The translations under genes were made by a program, and so were the position numbers. The notes under the pieces were generated by a model. The model was not told the DNA's origin and made no database searches. It was given only the letters and a program-made list of their open reading frames with translations. 64,000 nucleotides of DNA from Strongyloides papillosus (lineage: Eukaryota; Nematoda; Chromadorea; Rhabditida; Strongyloididae), in the NCBI GenBank assembly GCA_005656395.1, contig SRSI01000030.1, positions 434,001 through 498,000 of the forward strand, written 5' to 3'. Below are positions 57,916 through 64,000 of this stretch, one piece after another; positions within the stretch are counted from its first letter, which is position 1, and every line of letters begins with the position of its first letter.

Positions 57916-60900
57916 TTATGCCTCCTTAAAATACGTTAACATTTTCTCTACAGAACTCCTCGGTATGATAGAAGCAATAAGATCAACATCAGAACCACTC
58001 TTACATTCCCTGTAATCCTCTAGAAACCTAACAAACCACTGAATATCAATTTCGTTTCTGACGATATTAACAGCATCAGGTGATTGATAACAGATTGAGG
58101 TCAAAGTTGAAAGAAGATATATTCTGTACCTCCATTTGATAAAGAAGTCTAAAGGTAACAGTGTCATGAAATAGATCACTGACTGTGACCATCCCAGGTG
58201 ACATAATGTTTTGGTTTTAGGGGATATTTTTGAGAAGAGTGATATTGATACGATGAGGTTTTGGGTAACCACTGGGTCTGGGAATTTTGTTAGTAGTTGA
58301 AGTGATTTCGAGAAGATAAATGTTATTTTGACTGGAATTTCCGTTTTTTTGCGTATGATTTTCTGTAAAGGAAGAGTTATTGCGATTTTATAAGAGGGTA
58401 CTTTGATTTATTACCTTAAAAAATGTTAAATTCGTTTGACTGTTATAACAATTAAAAATATTGATAAAAACACCTAGAATTTTCTTGCATCCTTCATCGA
58501 ATGGTGTTGAATGTGTGGCTTCCAAACACCCATCAACAAGAAAACTCAAGAATCCAGACTCAAGATACTCCTTAAGATAATTAGAATCAAAACCCTTAAC
58601 ACATTGTACCTGTTTAAGTAAAACAAAATAAAAAGAACTAGTAGATGTTAGAGCAAAGTTTAATGACTTCTGTGATAAAATATTAAAAAAATTGACTGTA
58701 TTAAGGTAGTCAATATACATTGATAATTTATCATCATACTCCTGTAACTCATACCTCTTAACATTAATATTCCTAACTTTTTCAATAACAATAGTAAGTA
58801 AAGATAACTGTCCCTCCAGGAATTGTCTGGAGAGTTGGGTTGAACTACCAAGATTATAAATAATACCATCGATGATATTTATAAAAGACGTCCCATAAAA
58901 GATAAGAAGATTAAACAATTGACATTTCCCTGTTAATTGAATGAAAATTTGCTGAAGTCTAAGCATCAATTTCTCTATTCTTGTATCTTTCATGTAAATA
59001 AAATATATATACAATTTTATATACCATTCTATGTTAGTATTTTTGATCAGACAACTAATTACATCATTCTCTTTACCTTGATCATTGTGTTTACCACCAA
59101 CATAATACAGCGATTTTTGTATTGTTGTTATTTCGGAGTTTGATAAACTCCTACAATTCTCGTAATCATACTTTGACAAGTCAGATTCAATCTTTTTTAT
59201 TATATTTATGTATTTAGTATACGAGGTGGAGTGGTTTTTAGGGGTGACCTCCTCTTCAATATAAATATTATTTACCAACATCTCTTCATCGCATTTCGCT
59301 TTTTGCAATATCTTTTTCCGTATTCTAACTTCTTTCTTTTTATTATTTGTAAATTGGGATGTGAAGGCATTTATACCACTATTTGAGTTGACATGACAAT
59401 GTCTACGTGGCGATTCCTTATCTATTGTTATGATATTATTCTCTAAAAATTGTTTAATCACATCCTCGGTTAATTTATCATAATCACAATTACTTTTTAC
59501 CATGTGCATTTCATCGATAAGGTGAGAGATAACATTCATATCGGAGGATAATACCACATCACATAAGGTACATTTTTTTATCTTATCACTACTATATTCA
59601 ACCATCGATGGGAGGTGGGTAAATTGGGAGAGAGATATAAAAGTATCTGTATTTTTGGAGATTCCCAGTTCATTTGCCTTCCTCCTAACCTGATCAAGAC
59701 CTTTTTCATATCTTATTGTGCTACTTTTTTGTTTTTCTATTATTTTCTCCATTAATTCACCCCTCTCTGTGTTTAGGGACTCCATTTTTTGGTCTTTTCT
59801 TTTATTTTTTTCTGCATTCTTTTTGTGAATCTCATCTGATTTCTCTTTTTCTTTAGCCTTTTTTTGTTCTACTATTACTTCCATCTTTGCTATTTTTAAT
59901 GCTAATTTTGCTTTCTTTTCATCTTCTGTTTGTTTTAATCTCTCTTTAGCAGCGGCTTCTTTTGCAGCTTTCTCCTCACACTTTTTTAATCTCTCCTCTT
60001 TTAAATTATTTAACCGTTCCTGTAATATTTGGGCTTCTTTTTTTAATTGAAGATCCCTTAATGCTGTCTCTGCTGCTCTTTCAAAAATCATGCTTCTTAA
60101 ATAGTTTTCCTCCTCCCAATTTTTTAATATAGCATCTTCATAAATCTTTTTCCTATTTTCTTCAGCTTTTTGCATCTTTCTTTCTAAATGGGTACGTTTC
60201 TTTTCAATAACTTCTAATCTTTTCTCCCGTACTCTGGCTACCTTATCAAATAATTGTCTTATCCTTTTACATTTATCTTCTAGAATCTGAATCCTAACTT
60301 CTTCAGCTCTAGCTAACCTCTCCTCATAATCATTAGGTTTCTTTCTAATAGGGGATGAAAACTTTTCATGTTTCTGAAGTACCTCCCCAACTTTTCTATA
60401 CCCAAAATTAACATTCTTCTGAACAATCTCCTTCCATAAATCTTCAGCATACCTCTGAGTTTCACTACTCCACTTATCTACACAACTTTTTAAATCCATA
60501 AACTGATTAGAAATACTGTCATGATTACTCGTCAACTCCTCATCCTCAATCTCCTTCTTTAAACTTTCCTCCTCCTGAGCTAGTGATTCTTCCTCTTCAG
60601 TAAGAGCTTTCCACTCCTCATCCATATACTCTTCCTCCTCCTCCACCTCCTCTACAACGACCTCAATCTTATCTTTTTTCTTATTCTTTAGGCTATTCCT
60701 TTTATCTAACCGTTTTTTTGTTATACTTTTTTCTTCTAAAAATTTTTTGTGCTCCTCCCATTGCATTTGTTTTGCATGAGCTATCTTTGCCATTGATTTT
60801 TTTGTTTGGGGGATATCCATTACGCAACGTGGATTCAGGATTGCTTTTAGTTTTTTCTTTCTTTCAACTATGTGCCAATCTTCTGTATCTGGAGGTTTTG

Positions 60901-61290
60901 TGTTTGTGTTTTGTACTTTACAATGACCATTACCTGATGGTTCTTTGTCTTTTTCCACAAAAGTTACCGGTGGTACCCTCAGTTCCCATGCTAAAGAAGT
61001 TGGATGGGAGTTTGTATCAAAATTCCTTTCTAACTCTATCATTTCAATTAGCGATTGAAAATCCTTCATAGAATTCGTTAGGTAGAATAACATTTCCTAA
61101 AACAAGAAGATATAAATAAGATTAATCACGTGGTCCACTTTTTTATCACTAATGTTCAACTTACTTTACAACCAAGAACGTGTAACTTTTGATGACATAA
61201 TTGGTATACTCTATCAATACTAGTTCTAACTGATTCAACGTGAAAAGTCCATTGACTAGGGTTAATTTCCTTATCTTTCTTCTTATCCAT
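57916..61290 (-). CDS. SCAPER homologue (cyclin A-associated ER protein), 1084 aa
   Basis: Three exons: 61290-61165, 61096-58415 and 58362-57916 (68-bp and 52-bp introns, both phase 0). The N-terminus carries the SCAPER_N pattern: SQWTFHVESVRTSIDRVYQL, then KDFQSLIEMIELERNFD and HPTSLAWELRVP. A very long Lys/Glu-rich coiled coil lies at about 120-480. A C2H2 zinc finger, CTLCDVV...HLIDEMH, lies at about 545-570, as in SCAPER. The C-terminal ~400 residues are a helical repeat-like domain. SCAPER binds cyclin A at the ER and takes part in translation-coupled tubulin mRNA decay in vertebrates. The length is somewhat below the human protein. Confidence 0.88.
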
Positions 61291-61851
61291 CACTTCTCAA
61301 GTCATAGATAGATAAAAAACTTTTAGTAATTACAAACAACAAAAATACTTTTTATGTAGTGATAAAACATATACATAAAAATTACTTTTTTTGTCATTAA
61401 AAATGTACCAGTTAGCAATAAAATACAAACAAAACTATCAGTAGATGATATTATCTATGTAATTGCTTGGATTGCCCTATTTTTAACAATAATTTATCAA
61501 TAATTTCATATGTAAATATGTATGTATATAGTTTACAAGAGGTGTATGAGGCAAAAAAAAGGAGATAAGTCTGCACTCTATAGGCAAATTTTTTTCCCCT
61601 CCAGTAATGATATTTTTTTCTTGGTTACATTTCTCCATTTAATATTTATTAGAACGAAAATTATTAATTGGGTGTGTGTTTTTCTTTTTGCTTAGGGAGA
61701 GATCTTATTTTTAAATATTGTAATAATGTCTTGGGGGAATTTAAATATTAATTGCTTTTTTTCTTATTTTATCGTATTCTTTTATTGCACTAAGACTGTT
61801 TTATTTTTTATAGTGGTTTATCAAGAGAATTGAGAGAGAGACTTGATAAAG
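61291..61851. other. intergenic, divergent SCAPER/app-1 promoters
   Basis: AT-rich. ATTTTTTATAG ending at 61812 is a likely trans-splice acceptor for app-1. No other gene. Confidence 0.5.
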
Positions 61852-63770
61852 ATGTCCAAGAAATTGCAGTTGTTAAGGAATCTGATGAAGAGTGGGTCAT
61901 TGACCAAAGGGAAAGTCGTTAACGCATATCTTCTACCAAGAACAGATCCACATGATGTAAATTTTCCTTTCAAATAAATTTTTTAATAACTTTCCTTTTT
62001 CCAGTCTGAGTACATTAGTGCTCCATATGAAAGAGTCAAATACATCTCCGGATTTAGTGGTTCTAACGCGATGGTCCTTGTTACAAATTTAATAGCACTT
62101 TGCTGGACTGATGGAAGGTATTTCGACCAGGCCACCCAACAATTTGAGGAAGGATGGCATCTAATGAAGCAAGGTGTTCCTGAATCACAATCCACCTCAG
62201 AGTGGATAGCTTTAAATATGCCTAAAGGAAGTGTAGTAGCTTTTGACCCACTTCTAGTATCAAGTAGTACAGCAAAAGAGCTGAAGGATAAACTTAAAGG
62301 TATGAATATAGAATTACTGCCTGTTGAGAGAAATTTTATTGATGAACTTTGGAAGGAGAGACCTGAGGCGAAGGCTACCAAGGTAAGGCTACTTGGATTA
62401 GAGTATGCTGGCGAGAGTGTCTCAACAAAGATTGGAAATCTGAGACACGAACTTAAAGAAAAGAAATGCGATTCAATTGTCTTGACACTCCTAGATGACG
62501 TTGCCTGGTTATTCAATATTCGTGGAGCTGATATAGAATATAATCCTGTTGTATTATCGTATGCCTTCATTACAATGGATGAGGCTTATCTATTCATTGA
62601 TAAGAAGAAGTTACCTGAAGGTTATGAAGAACACTTGAAAGGTGTCAAAGTTCTTGACTATGATAAAGTCACTGAAATCGTTAACGAATACCATAGTAAG
62701 AACAAGGAAAACGCCTCCCATAAGATGTGGATTCCATCAGAAACAAACTATTGGATATCTTCTGTAATTGCAGAGAGTAATGCATACGATGCAAATTCTC
62801 CTGTCCAAATTTTGAAGGCAACAAAGAATGAGGTAGAATTAAAAGGTATGAGACAAGCTCATATCCGTGACAGTGCAGCAGTCATAGAATTCCTTATCTG
62901 GCTTGAAGAAGAGTTAAACAGTGGAAAAGTTTTGAGTGAAAAAATTGCAATGGACAAGTTGGAAACATTTAGAGCAACTAAAGATAAGTTCGTTTCTCTA
63001 TCTTTTGATACCATATCAGCTGTTAATGAACATGCAGCTCTACCACATTACAAGATGACTGAGAATTCATCTCTTCCTCTTAAGGCAAGTGATGTTTATC
63101 TTGTTGATTCAGGTGGCCAATATCTTGATGGAACAACAGATGTTACGAGAACTGTTGTTGTTGGTGATGATATTAAAGATGAATTTGTTGATTTGTTTAC
63201 ACAAGTTCTTATTGGACATATTGAGTGTGCTACAGCTAAATTTCCTGAAGGAATCCTTGGAAATCGTTTGGATTCTTTTGCCAGACACGCTCTTTGGGAT
63301 AATGGCTATGATTTTGGTCATGGAACAGGTCACTCATTTGGGTCATTCTTGAATGTTCATGAAGGCCCTGGTTCCATTAGTATTAGACATAACAATCCGG
63401 ATGGTAGATTGAAAGCTGGTCAGATGATGACAATCGAACCAGGTTATTACAGAACCGCCCACTGGGGAATAAGAATTGAAAATTGTTACGAGATCATAAA
63501 TTGCAATGTTACTAGCGGAGCAACCAACTTCCTAACATTTCAACCATTAACCCTTGTACCAATACAAAAGAAACTAATAAAAAAGAACATGTTATCAGCA
63601 AAACAGGTATGTTTTATGATCTTAATAAAGAAGTAAAAGTAATTTGTCTTCAGGTAAATTGGCTTAATGATTACCATCGTGTAGTTTACGATACAATGTC
63701 GGCCTACTTTAAGAATCACAATCAGGAGAAGGAAATGTCATGGCTTAAAGATGCCTGTAGTCCTTTGTAA
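61852..63770 (+). CDS. app-1: Xaa-Pro aminopeptidase (aminopeptidase P1)
   Basis: Exons 61852-61956, 62005-63606 and 63654-63770 (48-bp and 47-bp introns, phase 0) give 607 residues, close to cytosolic XPNPEP1. Order: N-terminal creatinase-like domain (EYISAPYERVKYISGFSGSN, LCWTDGRYF), second similar domain (VAWLFNIRGADIEYNPV), and the C-terminal pita-bread domain. The metal ligands are seen: Asp in LVDSGGQYLDG, Asp in TTDVTRT, His in HGTGHSFGSFLNVHEG, Glu in MMTIEPGYY and Glu in GIRIENCYEI. It removes N-terminal residues next to Pro and is manganese dependent. No signal peptide; the protein is cytosolic. Confidence 0.96.
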
Positions 63771-64000
63771 AGTTACTAACCATTGATTGGGTAATAATTA
63801 AAAGAAAAAATTACTTGTCATTGACTAATACACTTATATAATAGTTTTAAAATAATATACTTATATTGATACAAAATGTAAAGTTAGTGTTTTATCACGC
63901 ACTTTATTATCAAGACACAAGCCTTTTTTTCGTTCATCATTTTTCTCATCATATCAATATAGACTCTTTTTTTAATGTCTTTGTATGAAGTATCTATTAT
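63771..64000. other. 3' flank of app-1
   Basis: AT-rich 3' sequence. Nothing else recognised before the window end. Confidence 0.5.

Noticed and set aside
1..64000. tRNA, rRNA or spliced-leader RNA genes
   Set aside because: No B-box-like GGTTCGAATCC motif with a matching acceptor stem and no SL1-like sequence was noticed by eye on either strand; a covariance-model scan was not possible.

Overview
The window looks like nuclear DNA of a parasitic nematode of the Strongyloides type. It is very AT-rich, its introns are very short (about 37-70 bp), and splice-acceptor-like sequences ending in TTTTAG or TTATAG sit just ahead of many start codons, as expected for SL trans-splicing. It also carries a tandem expansion of secreted cholinesterase-like genes, a family known to be expanded in Strongyloides. 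The genus is an inference from these traits; no search was run.

Left part (1-35.6 kb) is an accessory, repeat-rich region. Four long paralogues of a secreted type-B carboxylesterase (cholinesterase-like) lie head to tail on the + strand at 1164-3297, 17540-19603, 25034-27169 and 32328-34378. Each sits in a duplicated unit with a homologous 5' flank and 3' flank. Between them are three remnants of an internally deleted esterase (about 15.45, 22.87 and 30.24 kb). Three of the four long copies have Gly in place of the catalytic Ser, and the third copy also has an in-frame stop. Only the fourth keeps Ser, Glu and His. An 11-kb stretch between copies 1 and 2 holds an alpha-tubulin C-terminal fragment, a broken minus-strand gene, a perfect inverted-repeat element, and three orphan genes (9461-10492, 10701-11069, 11220-12154). 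Mobile-element traces include two foldback-type inverted repeats, a piggyBac-like MITE with TTAA target sites, a second short TIR element, tandem palindromic repeats, and a 1.68-kb tract present twice almost without change.

Right part (36-64 kb) is compact and holds conserved single-copy genes: claspin (-), mitochondrial ribosomal protein bL34 (+) followed by a CCDC86/Cgr1 rRNA-processing protein (+), ribosomal protein eS27 (-), the retinoblastoma homologue lin-35 (+), sorting nexin snx-27 (+), an ankyrin-repeat protein (+), nucleoside diphosphate kinase (+), EMC8/9, ataxin-10 and mL54 (all -, operon-like spacing), a FoxN-like forkhead factor (-), SCAPER (-) and Xaa-Pro aminopeptidase app-1 (+). 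Coding sequence was assembled across introns by hand.

The most striking single observation in the right half is in snx-27. The conserved PX-domain frame is reached only by a +1 shift at TCC-TAG, which resembles the antizyme shift site. In the left half it is the repeated loss of the esterase nucleophile in copies that otherwise remain open and secreted.
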